Origin: Streptomyces sp. NBC_01217
Lineage (GTDB): Bacteria > Actinomycetota > Actinomycetes > Streptomycetales > Streptomycetaceae
Direction: 5' to 3'
Assembly (NCBI RefSeq): GCF_035994185.1
Contig: NZ_CP108538.1
Span: 5,991,501-6,055,500, forward strand
Length of the DNA: 64,000 nucleotides
In this document: positions 18,031 through 27,502 of the stretch, piece after piece
Numbering within the stretch: the first letter of the stretch is position 1
Layout of the letters: each line of letters opens with the position of its first letter
Made by a program: the position numbers and the translations under genes
The notes under the pieces: model-generated
The model's input: only the letters and a program-made list of their open reading frames with translations
What the model was told of the DNA's origin: nothing
Databases searched by the model: none

Positions 18031-18483
18031 GAAAGGAGCCACCTCCTTGGTGAAGCGACTGTGTGAGCCGATTCACAAGTTCACAAGCGGGGGGACTCTC
18101 AGAGTTGCACCGATACGGGACGGGAACAAGGGGGAGCGAGACCATCCGAGGGGCGTGCGGTGGTGCGCGACGCCCCTCGGGGGCGTGTTTCCCGATCGGT
18201 AGCGGTCGTTGTCCGCCGTCGGCCGCGGCGTTGCCCGCATGGCCGGCCAGGGGTGACCCGGGCTGTCACGGACGGTGCCGGACCGCTCCGGATCGGTCGG
18301 CTGTCGAGACCACAACTGAGACCGGCGTGCGGACGCCCCGCCGGACATCAGCGGTCGAGGCGCTGTGCGGGGCGGCCGAGGAACACGGGCCGGGCTGAGA
18401 TGCGGACGGCCGCGGAGACGGCAGTCCCGGGGCCTCGGGAGAGCTGTGACGCCGCGCAGCCCCAGCAGTCGGCGGCCCTGCGG
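18031..18483. other. 453-base intergenic stretch without a convincing gene
   Basis: Overlapping short open frames on both strands have no ribosome site and no recognisable protein. The only structure I see is a perfect 11-bp inverted repeat (CCGAGGGGCGT at 18146 and its complement ending at 18180), a possible terminator. Confidence 0.5.
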
Positions 18484-19431
18484 TCAGGAGCGTCCCGGCT
18501 CGGCCGCGTCCTCGAAGGCCAGCCGCAGGGTGTCGCAGGAGATGGCCGGTGAGGCCTCGCCCGGCGGCAGCGCGGGGGCGAGGGCACGGAAGACCGCGTG
18601 CACCGCGTCGGGTCCGTACTCCCAGATGTTCTCCGTCGCCCGCAGCAGCGCGCCTCCGCGGGCCAGCGGTTCGACCGCGAAGAAGGCGGCGCTGTCCCGG
18701 AGACGGTCGAGGCCACCCAGCGCCTCCACGACGCCCGGGGAACAGACCGTGATCCACGCGTAGCCGCGCAGGACCGAATCCAGGTCCGGGAAGGTGTCGT
18801 CCTGGAAGAGACCCAGCGTGGCTTCCAGAGCGGTGCGGCCGGTGGCGACTTCCGCGTCGTCCGCGATGCTGCCGAAGAGAACCGACTCGTGGGCGTGCGC
18901 CTGCGCTCTCAGAAATGCGGTCCAGCGGTTCTGCGCGTCGTTTCTCGTGCCGGGATCGGTGAATTCCTCGGTGGTGCGGTCCACGACGAGCGCGATCCAG
19001 TCCGGAGCGTCCCGTTCGCGTACGACGGAGACGTCCAGCCAGGGTTCACCCGGAAAGCCGTCGCTTCCCACCACGGCCAGTTGCACCTTGGCCTCGGGTG
19101 GCATTTTCTCCACGCCCCGGAGGAATGTCCGCCAGTTCTTCGGTGACCAATAGGTCTCGACCTGACGACCGGAGGCCCGGGTGACGAGCAGTGAGGCCCA
19201 GAAACTCCCGGGAGGTCCGTACGTACTGTTTCCCCCGGTGATGGCCGAGGCGCGGGCGGAGAGATCCAGGTCGTACCCGAACTTCTCCCCCAGCGCCCCG
19301 GCCGCTTCGGCCAGGGCCGCGGTGAACCACGCCTCGGCCACCGCGCGGTAGGCGGAGCCGTCCTCGGGGCAGGGCAGGTTGATCTCGGCGCGCAGACTCG
19401 AGTTCAGCCTGATCTCCTGCTCCACCGCCAT
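18484..19431 (-). CDS. Unknown protein; candidate immunity protein of the RHS toxin
   Basis: A 315-residue soluble protein that I cannot assign to a family. There is no signal peptide or membrane segment. It is acidic and rich in Trp and Phe, with an N-terminal EQEIRLNSSLRAEINLPCPE, then YWSPKNWRTFLRGVEKMPPE and TENIWEYGPDAVHAVF near the C terminus. It is read in the same direction as the giant RHS gene and starts 107 bases after its stop, the normal place for an immunity gene of a polymorphic toxin. A strong hairpin at 19494-19531 separates the two, so it may have its own promoter or depend on read-through. The immunity role is inference from position only. Confidence 0.7.
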   Translation of the reverse strand: MAVEQEIRLNSSLRAEINLPCPEDGSAYRAVAEAWFTAALAEAAGALGEKFGYDLDLSARASAITGGNSTYGPPGSFWASLLVTRASGRQVETYWSPKNWRTFLRGVEKMPPEAKVQLAVVGSDGFPGEPWLDVSVVRERDAPDWIALVVDRTTEEFTDPGTRNDAQNRWTAFLRAQAHAHESVLFGSIADDAEVATGRTALEATLGLFQDDTFPDLDSVLRGYAWITVCSPGVVEALGGLDRLRDSAAFFAVEPLARGGALLRATENIWEYGPDAVHAVFRALAPALPPGEASPAISCDTLRLAFEDAAEPGRS

Positions 19432-19493
19432 GTCCTGCCCCTTTGCTCCGCCGGTTGTGCACCGCGCCCCACGGACGTCAACCGAAGGCTACT

Positions 19494-19531
19494 GCACCAC
19501 GATCGGCGGCCTGAGCGGCCGATCGTGGTGC
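19494..19531. terminator. Perfect hairpin between RHS gene and downstream gene
   Basis: A 14-bp perfect inverted repeat (GCACCACGATCGGC and its complement) with a 10-base loop. It begins 8 bases after the RHS stop codon and is probably its terminator. Confidence 0.75.
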
Positions 19532-19538
19532 GGGGCCG

Positions 19539-22500
19539 TCACGCCGGGCTCAGGAACAGCGCGGTCAGGAGGGCCACAGTCGCGAGCGCCCCGGACGTGT
19601 TGGTGTCCGGCGTCGACACCGTTCCCCAGTCCCAGCCCCACTCGTTGTTGGTCTCCCCGCCCGGAAGCGGGGCGTGCTGCGTCGCGCCAGGCGCCGGCAT
19701 GTACGGATTCGCGGGCTGGGGCACCCTTTCCGGAACGGCCGTCGGATTCGGTTGCGGAACCGGCGACGGGGAGGGCTTGTCGATCTTCTTCACCTTCATG
19801 TACGTGTACACCTCGATTCCCGCGGCCTTCGACGACGAGCGGACGGTGATGAGTTCATTGCCCTTCGCGCTGGGGGCCGACTGCGCCAGCGGGAACTTGA
19901 ACCCTGCAACGACCTCTCTCTTGTCCCCCTTCGCCCGCAACTGCTTGGTCAGATACTTGATGTAGTTCTTGAGCTGCGCGGGTCCGGTGGATTCCGCCGA
20001 CGGCCTCGATGACCTGTAGTTGGCCGATTCCTTGTGCTTGATCTCCCAGACGTAGACCTTCTTGTCCGTCCAGTAGATGAGGTCCGCGTACCCGGTCTTC
20101 TTCTTGCTCTCGTTCTTGACGTTGATGCTGCCGTACGAGCCGTGCTTGATGGCGTTTGCCTTGCGGCTCGTGGTCACGGCCCCGTGGCCATTGCCGTTGG
20201 AGAGGTCGTAGTAGCGGACCGCCAGGGCCCGCAGAAAGACCGCCGTGTCGTGGCGGGAGATCCACAGCGTGCGCCAGAAGCTTCCGCCGAGCAGGAAGTC
20301 GAAGAACAGTCCGGACGGATCGCTGTACGCGATGGGGTTGTTGACGCTGTAGCTGTAGCCGTTGAGGCTCTGCGGCAGATACGGCGTCGCCAGTGGGTCG
20401 GGAGACAGGAAGCGGCCCAGGCTGGGGTCATAGAGCCTCGCCCCGAGGAGGGAGAGGCCGGTGGAGTCGTCCTCGGCCTTGCCCAGGAAGCCCCGGTCCG
20501 TGCCCGTGGGCAGCGCGGTGGCGCCGCGCTGTTCGCCGAACGGCAGGTAGCGCCGCTTGGTGACCGCGCCCGTCGCCTGCGCCACCATCAGCTGGGTGGA
20601 GCTCTGCGTGTCCGACATCAGCCAGATGAGCGTGCCGTTGGTGGTGCCGTCCGCCACGCGCACGGCCACCGCTGTCTTCTCCAGCGCGTAGTAGCGGCTG
20701 GCCTTGGTTCCGGCGGTGGTGGAGTGCAGTTCCTGGCCGTCCAGGTACAGCACCTTCTCGCTCTTGCCGGTGCGCAGGACGACATTGCCCTCGACGTCGT
20801 AGACGTACGTCGACACCTCGTCGCCGGTCGGCTTCTTCTGCGTGACCTTGGTCAGCCGCTGCTGCGCGTCCCAGGCCAGGTCGGAGCTCACCCCGCCGAC
20901 GGTGCGCGAGGTCAGCTGGCCCTTGTCGTTGTAGCCGTAGCTGTCCGTGCCCGACGACGTGGTGACGGACGTGACCGCGTGCGGGTGCGCCTGGCCGGCC
21001 GTGTAGGTCGTCTCGTCGGCGCTGTAGCCCGGGTACTTGTAGTCCTTGACTGTCGTCCCCGTCGCCGTGGTCGCGGTGACGGACTGGATGTTGCCGAGCC
21101 GGTCGTAGGTGTACTGCTGCTGGTAGGGATCGGGACCCGCGAAGTCCGACTGCGGTGTGGTGCCGCAGGTCGTGGCTGCCGTGGTCCAGGCCGCCTTCAG
21201 CCGCTGGAGGCCGTCGTAGGTGTAGCACTGCTGCTGGTTCGCGGTGGTCTCGCGCAGCGTGGTGACGATTCCCGCGTCGTTACGGGCGTAGGTGTCCTCC
21301 TGAACCTTGGTGGTGGTGCCCGAGGTGAGCGTGTTGGTGGTGACGTTCTTCAGCCAGCCGGTGCCGTTGGCGTCGTCGTAGGCGAAGGTGCGGGTGGCAC
21401 TCGTGCCGGTACCCGCGGCGCCGTACGAGCGGGAGATCGTCCTGCCGAGGTCGTCGTAACCGACCCCGGACACATAGGTCGCCAGCGCGCTGGCGAGCTT
21501 GGTCGGGTCACCGTACGCCGAGCGCTGGGTGGTGACGGTCTCCGCGGGCAGTCCGCCGACCGCCGGGTAGTCGACCGAGGCCGTCTGGTCGTTGAGGTCG
21601 TAGTGGTAGCCGAAGGTGTAGCTGCCCTGGAAGCCGTTGCCGTCGCTGGGGACGACCGTCGTCTTGGACGTGGCCCGACCGCGCGCGTCATAGGCGTCGA
21701 CCTTCGACACATAGCCGTAGCCGCCCGCGTACGAGGTGGTCGAGGCCAGCAGCCCCTTGCCGCCGGTGGCGGTGTCCCACTTCCACTCGCTCAGCAGCGC
21801 GGAGCCCGAGGAGACCGACTTCTGGCGGTTGAGCTCGTCATACGCGTGGGTGAGGACGGTGGTGCCGTCCGTGACGGTCTCGACGTTGCCGTTGGCGTCG
21901 TACGTGTTCGTGCTGACGCCGCTGTCGAGATCCTCGGTCCTGAGGCGCTCTCCCGCCCAGTTGTAGGTGTAGTGGGTGGTGTTGCCCCGCGCGTCGTGGA
22001 CGTACTTCAGACCACCGCTGCGCGTGTACTCGTACTCCGTGGTGTAGGACTCCGAGCCGTTGTGTTCGACCACCTTGACGGTCTGGTCGTCGACGTCGGT
22101 GTAGGTGTCCTTGGGCTCCCCCACCGGCGGAAAGACGGTGGTGAGGTCGGCGCCGCCGTAGCTGGTCACGGTCTTGCTCGCCGACTGCTCGCTGCCCCTG
22201 ACCAGGATCTGCGACAGCGTGGTGCGCCCGGCCCAGTCCACTTGCAGGTCGTTGTAGGCCGGGATGTCGGCGACGGCCGGATTGACCATGCCGGAGCCTG
22301 CCGCCTGGCTGTTGTAGAACTCCGCCGACGTGCCGGCGACATTGCCCGAGGAGTCGTAGCGGGTCACCGTCACCGTGCGGCCCGTGCCCGACGACGCGGG
22401 CATCTGCGCCTCCCGCGTCCGGCCGAGGCCGTCGACGTAGCCGACCGACTTCAGGAAGGTGGTGCCGGACTGGAGGATCTCGGTGGTCACCTGCGCCGGC

Positions 22501-25500
22501 GCGCCCGTCGCCACGTCGGGCACACCGGTCGAGGACGGGGCGACCGGGACCGCGTAGGAGAACTTCATCGACGGGGTGCCGTCGGGGTAGTTGGCGGACT
22601 CGGTCGGCTTGAAGACCTGGATGGTACGGCCGAACGCGTCGTAGACGACCCGGCTGGTGTTGCCGTTGGCATCCACGGTCTTCCACGGCTCCCCGAAGAA
22701 CCGGGAGACGTACGTGGTCGAGGTGAGTGCTGTTCCCCCGGTCGGGGTCGGGGTCGTGGTGGTGATGCCGTCGTTCGGCCAGGACGTGTTCGGGTTGTAC
22801 GTGGTGGTGGTCAGGTTCTGCTTGCCGTCCCAGGTCTTGGTCTGGCGCCCGGCGTCGTCGAAACCGCCCCTGGTGGACCGGTAGTTGGTGGCGTCGGTGT
22901 AGGTGCGGACCTCGGTCGCGTTGCCGTCGGTCAGCTTGGCGTCGTTCTCGGACTGGGCCGTGGCGCCGTCGAAGAGCGTGACGGTCCGCCTGTCCTGGTG
23001 CAGGGTGTCCTGCCCGGCCGCCTGGTCCTGGGCCTGTGTGGTGCAGGAGACGGAGTAGTGCCGTTCGTCGTCCTGATACACCATCCACCGCTTGGTGCCG
23101 GTCGCGTCGAGCTGGTCGGTGTTGTAGGCCCGCCCGAACTCGGTGCACGTGTTGTCGGAGACGTTGGTCTCACCCCAGTCGTCCACGCGCATCGGCAGAC
23201 CGAAGGCGGTGGAGGCCGTCTCGCTGTCGTCGTACTCGTTCTCGATGATGTGCTCGCGCCAGGTCGACAGGTCCGTGTCGGTGGAGTCGTAGACCTTTTC
23301 CAGCGTGCGCGTCTTGCTCTCCCGTATGAAGCGGGCGTCCGGCAGACCCGTGTACTGGGCGGTGTTGTGCATCCAGTACTCGTGCCACTCCCTTGCCTGG
23401 GACTTGTCCGCGTTGTCTCGCGTGGAGGTCTCCAGCGGCTTGCCCGCCAGCCATGCGGAGTCGGTCCACTCGGTGCCCTCGGAGTCGGTGACCTTCACCG
23501 TCCGGGTCTGCGAGGGGTCCGTCTTGGAGGTTCGGTCGCCGTCCAGGCCCCGGTACAGCCAGTTATAGGTGGAGTGCCTGTTGGAGTTGGCGCCGGTGGT
23601 GACGAGCACCTTGCCGTAGCCGCGCCACTCCGACCAGGACTCGTCCTCGTCCTTGGCGATCGGGTCGGCCGTGAACCGCCAGCCCGGGGCGCCGTCGTAC
23701 TCGTATGTCGTGGTCATCGAGGGATCGCCGTCCCCGAGATCGCCGGGATCCACCACGACCTGCGTCACGACGAACTTCTTGAACCAGCCGGTCCGCTCGG
23801 TCGTCTCGCCCTCCGGCGTCCACTTCTGCCAGAAGCACTCGGAGTCGTTGTTCGACTGTGAGGGCAGGTTGGCCGCGTCGCACTGCCGGGAGACGTCACC
23901 GTCGGAAGCGTGCCCGTAGGTGACGGCCACGCTGGAACCCAGGTCGGTGAAGACCTTGTTGACCCGGCGGAAGTTCAGCAGCGCGCCACCGCCGACCTGG
24001 TTGTCCAGGTACTCGCCGTTGAAGTTGATGGTCGGCAGGGTGATGTCGTCCCCCGCGTAACCGCGGCGCTGGATGTAGTCGAGCCAGAGCGTGCCGTCGA
24101 TGGACCCCTCGGGGTTCATCAGCGCGTACTTCATCTGGTACTGCGTGACCAGATCCCAGCTCGCCGCGTCGTTGTCGCGGACGTACGTCTTGATGTCCCA
24201 GAGCATTCCGCGCTGGAAGAACGTGGGGTAGTACGTCTTGCCCGCGCAGGACTCGCCGTCCTCCGGGCCGTCGCAGATGAGGTCGACCGGCACGTCCGGG
24301 TACGACGACGGGGACGCGTCGATCGTCGGGCAGTCCGGCGGGGTGTTGTCCAGCGGGTCCTTCTCGTTCATCCGCTCCACACAGCGGTTGACGTGCTGGA
24401 ACTCCACCTTGGCAGGCAGTTGGGCGCCCGCGGTCTGCGAGGACCAGCCGTACTCGATCCGGCTCAGGTATGCACCCGCGTCATAGGAGCGGGCCTTGTC
24501 GGCCGCGGCCACCGAACGGTAGTAGTTCTGCTCCTTGTCGTAGAAGTAGGAGTTCTCGACCTCGTTCGACGTCACCACCCGGTCCAGGCTCCAACGCCAG
24601 GCCTGCGTGCAGGGGTTGGGGGACGAGCTGTTGCAGGGCTCGCCCGCGTCGTCACCGATGACGGGGACGGTCAGCACCGAGTTCGTCTTGCTGAGCGAGC
24701 GCTCGGAGCGACCCCAGCCGAAGTAGTAACGGGTGCCGTCCTGCTGGGTGATCACCCAGAACTCGTCCGTGTTGTCCGAGCCGTAGCCGCCGTTGAGCTT
24801 CTGCACCTTCCAGCCGGGATCGTCCTGCATGTGGAAGGAGCCGGTACCGGTGTTGTCCTGGATGAGCTCTGTCGTCATCCCGTTGATGTTGATGACGTAC
24901 ACGGCTCCGTTCGGGTCCGTGGACGAGTTCGGCGAGTCCCAGCACAGGTCGCCGAATGTCGGGTGCCCGTCCTGGGCGCAGTTCTTGTAGCGGCGCTCTA
25001 TGTAGCCGAGGTTCAGGTCCCAGCCCATCCCGACCCAGGAGGCCTGGTTGTTGGAGGCCGACGTACGGCCGTCCACCGACTGAGAGTTGTAGGTCAACGC
25101 GAGGTCCGGGGCCTCACCCATCGGAGGTTCGGGCACCTCGATCGGCACCTGATAGGTGAACGCGCCCGAGCCCATCGACACGTCCCACTTGCCCGTGGGC
25201 GACAGCGTGCTCGCCCGGTAGTCGCCCTTGTCGGACGACGAGCCCGTGGTCAGCGCGTAGACGGAGGGCTCCGCCAGTGCCGCCATGCCGGAGTGTGTCT
25301 CGGTCTGCGGCGCGGCCTCGACCGTCGCCGTCAGCTTCTGTCCGTCCGTGTCGTTCTTCGACGGTACGTAGCTGCTGCTCTGGCAGGCCTTCGCCTTCGG
25401 GTTGGTTGCCGCGCAGGCCGGCAGCTTGATCAGCCGCAGCCGGGAGGCGAAGTCACCTCCGTAGGCGTGGGCGAAGCCCGAGTAGTCGATGGAGACCTCC

Positions 25501-25943
25501 ACCGCTCCGGCCGTCTGCCCGCCGTCCCGGCGCGCGAGCCGCAGCCCGAGCCCCAGACCGCCGGCGGCCTCGGCCTCCGAGCGCCCCAGCACCTCGACGT
25601 CGACCTTGGAGGGCGCGCGATCCGCTGCCGCACCCCTGGTCTTCGCCGTGGACGCGGCCGTGCGGACCGACACCACCGATCCCTTGGCCGACTCGACCGG
25701 CACGGATCCCAACGTCACGGTGCGGCGGCCGGACTCGGGCCAGGTCACCTTCGCAGGCTTCTTCTGGGACGGCTCGGCCATCTGCGACACCGGGCTGTCC
25801 AGTTTTCCGGTCGGCACGCTCGGTTCGTCACCACTCGGCAGTGCCACCGCCGCCGATGGCGCGAGCGCCACGACCGACAAGAGCCCGGCCAGCAATGCCT
25901 TGCTGACCAGGGCAGCCGTGCCTCGAGAACACATACGTCTCAC
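19539..25943 (-). CDS. Secreted RHS/YD-repeat protein with a PD-(D/E)xK-like C-terminal toxin domain
   Basis: A 2134-residue protein. The signal peptide is at the N terminus (ALLAGLLSVVALAPSAAVALPSG). GTG 25943 fits it, with GGGAG upstream. Residues about 240-560 form the secreted-RHS entry region (FTYQVPIEVPEPPMG, SWVGMGWDLNLGYIERRY). About 1000-1850 holds many YD/RHS repeats (YDANGNVETV, YDGLQRLKAAW, YTYDRLGNI). The conserved RHS end is at about 1800-1878: LYDPSLGRFLSPDPLA and NNPIAYSDPSG. The remaining 256 residues are a different domain with GYADLIYW (Asp1954), VWEIKHK (Glu1967, Lys1969) and AQLKNYIKYL, the layout of PD-(D/E)xK nuclease toxins. A Pro-rich linker and a hydrophobic tail end the protein. 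The function as an antibacterial toxin is inferred from this architecture. Confidence 0.88.
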   Translation of the reverse strand: MRRMCSRGTAALVSKALLAGLLSVVALAPSAAVALPSGDEPSVPTGKLDSPVSQMAEPSQKKPAKVTWPESGRRTVTLGSVPVESAKGSVVSVRTAASTAKTRGAAADRAPSKVDVEVLGRSEAEAAGGLGLGLRLARRDGGQTAGAVEVSIDYSGFAHAYGGDFASRLRLIKLPACAATNPKAKACQSSSYVPSKNDTDGQKLTATVEAAPQTETHSGMAALAEPSVYALTTGSSSDKGDYRASTLSPTGKWDVSMGSGAFTYQVPIEVPEPPMGEAPDLALTYNSQSVDGRTSASNNQASWVGMGWDLNLGYIERRYKNCAQDGHPTFGDLCWDSPNSSTDPNGAVYVININGMTTELIQDNTGTGSFHMQDDPGWKVQKLNGGYGSDNTDEFWVITQQDGTRYYFGWGRSERSLSKTNSVLTVPVIGDDAGEPCNSSSPNPCTQAWRWSLDRVVTSNEVENSYFYDKEQNYYRSVAAADKARSYDAGAYLSRIEYGWSSQTAGAQLPAKVEFQHVNRCVERMNEKDPLDNTPPDCPTIDASPSSYPDVPVDLICDGPEDGESCAGKTYYPTFFQRGMLWDIKTYVRDNDAASWDLVTQYQMKYALMNPEGSIDGTLWLDYIQRRGYAGDDITLPTINFNGEYLDNQVGGGALLNFRRVNKVFTDLGSSVAVTYGHASDGDVSRQCDAANLPSQSNNDSECFWQKWTPEGETTERTGWFKKFVVTQVVVDPGDLGDGDPSMTTTYEYDGAPGWRFTADPIAKDEDESWSEWRGYGKVLVTTGANSNRHSTYNWLYRGLDGDRTSKTDPSQTRTVKVTDSEGTEWTDSAWLAGKPLETSTRDNADKSQAREWHEYWMHNTAQYTGLPDARFIRESKTRTLEKVYDSTDTDLSTWREHIIENEYDDSETASTAFGLPMRVDDWGETNVSDNTCTEFGRAYNTDQLDATGTKRWMVYQDDERHYSVSCTTQAQDQAAGQDTLHQDRRTVTLFDGATAQSENDAKLTDGNATEVRTYTDATNYRSTRGGFDDAGRQTKTWDGKQNLTTTTYNPNTSWPNDGITTTTPTPTGGTALTSTTYVSRFFGEPWKTVDANGNTSRVVYDAFGRTIQVFKPTESANYPDGTPSMKFSYAVPVAPSSTGVPDVATGAPAQVTTEILQSGTTFLKSVGYVDGLGRTREAQMPASSGTGRTVTVTRYDSSGNVAGTSAEFYNSQAAGSGMVNPAVADIPAYNDLQVDWAGRTTLSQILVRGSEQSASKTVTSYGGADLTTVFPPVGEPKDTYTDVDDQTVKVVEHNGSESYTTEYEYTRSGGLKYVHDARGNTTHYTYNWAGERLRTEDLDSGVSTNTYDANGNVETVTDGTTVLTHAYDELNRQKSVSSGSALLSEWKWDTATGGKGLLASTTSYAGGYGYVSKVDAYDARGRATSKTTVVPSDGNGFQGSYTFGYHYDLNDQTASVDYPAVGGLPAETVTTQRSAYGDPTKLASALATYVSGVGYDDLGRTISRSYGAAGTGTSATRTFAYDDANGTGWLKNVTTNTLTSGTTTKVQEDTYARNDAGIVTTLRETTANQQQCYTYDGLQRLKAAWTTAATTCGTTPQSDFAGPDPYQQQYTYDRLGNIQSVTATTATGTTVKDYKYPGYSADETTYTAGQAHPHAVTSVTTSSGTDSYGYNDKGQLTSRTVGGVSSDLAWDAQQRLTKVTQKKPTGDEVSTYVYDVEGNVVLRTGKSEKVLYLDGQELHSTTAGTKASRYYALEKTAVAVRVADGTTNGTLIWLMSDTQSSTQLMVAQATGAVTKRRYLPFGEQRGATALPTGTDRGFLGKAEDDSTGLSLLGARLYDPSLGRFLSPDPLATPYLPQSLNGYSYSVNNPIAYSDPSGLFFDFLLGGSFWRTLWISRHDTAVFLRALAVRYYDLSNGNGHGAVTTSRKANAIKHGSYGSINVKNESKKKTGYADLIYWTDKKVYVWEIKHKESANYRSSRPSAESTGPAQLKNYIKYLTKQLRAKGDKREVVAGFKFPLAQSAPSAKGNELITVRSSSKAAGIEVYTYMKVKKIDKPSPSPVPQPNPTAVPERVPQPANPYMPAPGATQHAPLPGGETNNEWGWDWGTVSTPDTNTSGALATVALLTALFLSPA

Positions 25944-26175
25944 GAAGCTCCCACCCCCTACGCGAAGAAAGATCAATAAAATGTTCGCCGAGGGTAAGAA
26001 TTTCTCATCTGTCATGTCTAGTTCATCAAAAGGGGCATGCGTCACCTCACGGTCATCTCGCAGCTGACTCGCGTCCATCTCGGAGGCATCTCGAAGGTGT
26101 AGCTGGTAGTCACATGCACCCCTCTGGCAACATCCGCTCGACAGATATATGTTCGACCGGCCTCAGGGGGGTCTG

Positions 26176-27441
26176 GTGCGCTCAGCATCACGCCATGGTT
26201 CAAGCCGTCTCGCCGCGGTTCTCATCTCGGTCTCGCTCGTCGCGGGTCTTCAACTCGGTTTGGCGGGCAGCGCGTCCGCGGCCGTCACGGCGGGCCCGGT
26301 CTTCAACAAGCCGACCGGCACCGCGGCCGAGCAGCAGGCGATACGCACACGGCTGCTCGACTACATCAACCAGTCGCCGTCCGGCTCGTCCATCAAGGGC
26401 TCGGTCTACCACTTCTGGGACGCGGAGCTGGCCCAGGCCATCGCGGACGCCCGCGCCCGCGGCGTCGATGTCCAGCTGATGATGGACGAGAGCGACGTCA
26501 GCGACAACGCCGACGACCCGACGTACGGAATCCTGAAGACTGCGCTCGGCACCGACCGCGCCCAGAGCTCCTTCGTCGGGCTGTGTCCGGTCGACAAGTC
26601 CTGTCTGGGCGAGCCCTCGCAGGGCGCCTCGATCAACCACAACAAGTTCTGGCTGTTCTCACAGCTCGAAGGGGCGTACGACGTCGTGGTGCAGACCTCG
26701 TCGAACCTCACACCGTCCAGCTACAGCCGGTTCTGGAACGACGCCTACGTCGTGCCGAACAACGTGACGATCTACACGGCGTACAGCAACTACTTCGCCA
26801 AGCTCGTGGGTCAGGACTGGGCCAACTGGCAGTACAGCACCACCACCAGCAGCCCGTACAAGGCCTACTTCTTCCCTCGCCCCGCGGACGACCCGTCTCC
26901 GGGCGACACCATCACCGGTGTCCTCGACAACGTCACCTGCACGTACACCGAGGACGGCACCACCAAGCACACCAAGGTGCGGGTCGGCATGTTCAAGCTC
27001 ACCCGGCTCGCGGTGGCCCAGAAGCTGGTCGCGCTCAAGACCGCGGGCTGCACGGTCGACATCGTCTACTCGCAGACCGACAGCGGCTCCTCCAGCGGCA
27101 CCTGGGAGACCCTGCACGCCTCCGGTGGTCCCACGCTGCGCTGCTACAACTGGGACGACGACAGCGACCCGGACACCGCCTCGCGCATCATCCACTCCAA
27201 GTTCCTGCTGATCGAGGGCAAGTACGACGGTGCCACTGGTCAGAAGGTCCTGTGGACCGGCAGCCACAACTACACGGGTCCGGCGCTCACCAAGAACGAC
27301 GAGGCGCTGCTGAAGGTAGACAGCGACGCCGACCACGATGCGTACGTCACGGACTTCAGCGCGGTGAAGGCGGCGGCCGTGCCGGGAACCGCCGACGACA
27401 CGAGCGCTTGCAAGGGCGTCACCGGTACGCCCGAGACCTGA
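26176..27441 (+). CDS. Secreted phospholipase D-like protein
   Basis: A 421-residue protein of the PLD superfamily with two HKD-type motifs. The first is INHNKFWLFS followed by QTSSNLT. The second is IIHSKFLLIE followed by TGSHNYT. In both, the Asp of HxKx4D is replaced (Ser and Glu), while His, Lys and the downstream Ser/Asn are kept, as in phosphodiesterases of this superfamily other than classical PLDs. A signal peptide RLAAVLISVSLVAGLQLGLAGSASA precedes the mature part, so it is exported. GTG 26176 was chosen because AGGGGGG lies about 5 bases before it; ATG 26149 is an in-frame alternative. It is divergent from the RHS gene. The substrate, lipid or nucleic acid, cannot be told from the sequence. 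Confidence 0.86.
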   Translation: MRSASRHGSSRLAAVLISVSLVAGLQLGLAGSASAAVTAGPVFNKPTGTAAEQQAIRTRLLDYINQSPSGSSIKGSVYHFWDAELAQAIADARARGVDVQLMMDESDVSDNADDPTYGILKTALGTDRAQSSFVGLCPVDKSCLGEPSQGASINHNKFWLFSQLEGAYDVVVQTSSNLTPSSYSRFWNDAYVVPNNVTIYTAYSNYFAKLVGQDWANWQYSTTTSSPYKAYFFPRPADDPSPGDTITGVLDNVTCTYTEDGTTKHTKVRVGMFKLTRLAVAQKLVALKTAGCTVDIVYSQTDSGSSSGTWETLHASGGPTLRCYNWDDDSDPDTASRIIHSKFLLIEGKYDGATGQKVLWTGSHNYTGPALTKNDEALLKVDSDADHDAYVTDFSAVKAAAVPGTADDTSACKGVTGTPET

Positions 27442-27502
27442 CCGCCCCGCAGCCGTCGGCCGAGACGACGAACTCGGGACGCGACCCGGCGGTGTGCACG
27501 CA

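Noticed and set aside
18063..18398. Short open frames on both strands in the 18.0-18.5 kb gap
   Set aside because: They overlap each other, lack ribosome sites and resemble no protein; I keep the region as intergenic.
20034..23861. A 1275-codon open frame antisense to the RHS gene
   Set aside because: It lies wholly opposite a gene with clear RHS repeats and has an Arg/Val/Gly-rich composition typical of antisense frames in high-GC DNA; no ribosome site or domain is seen.
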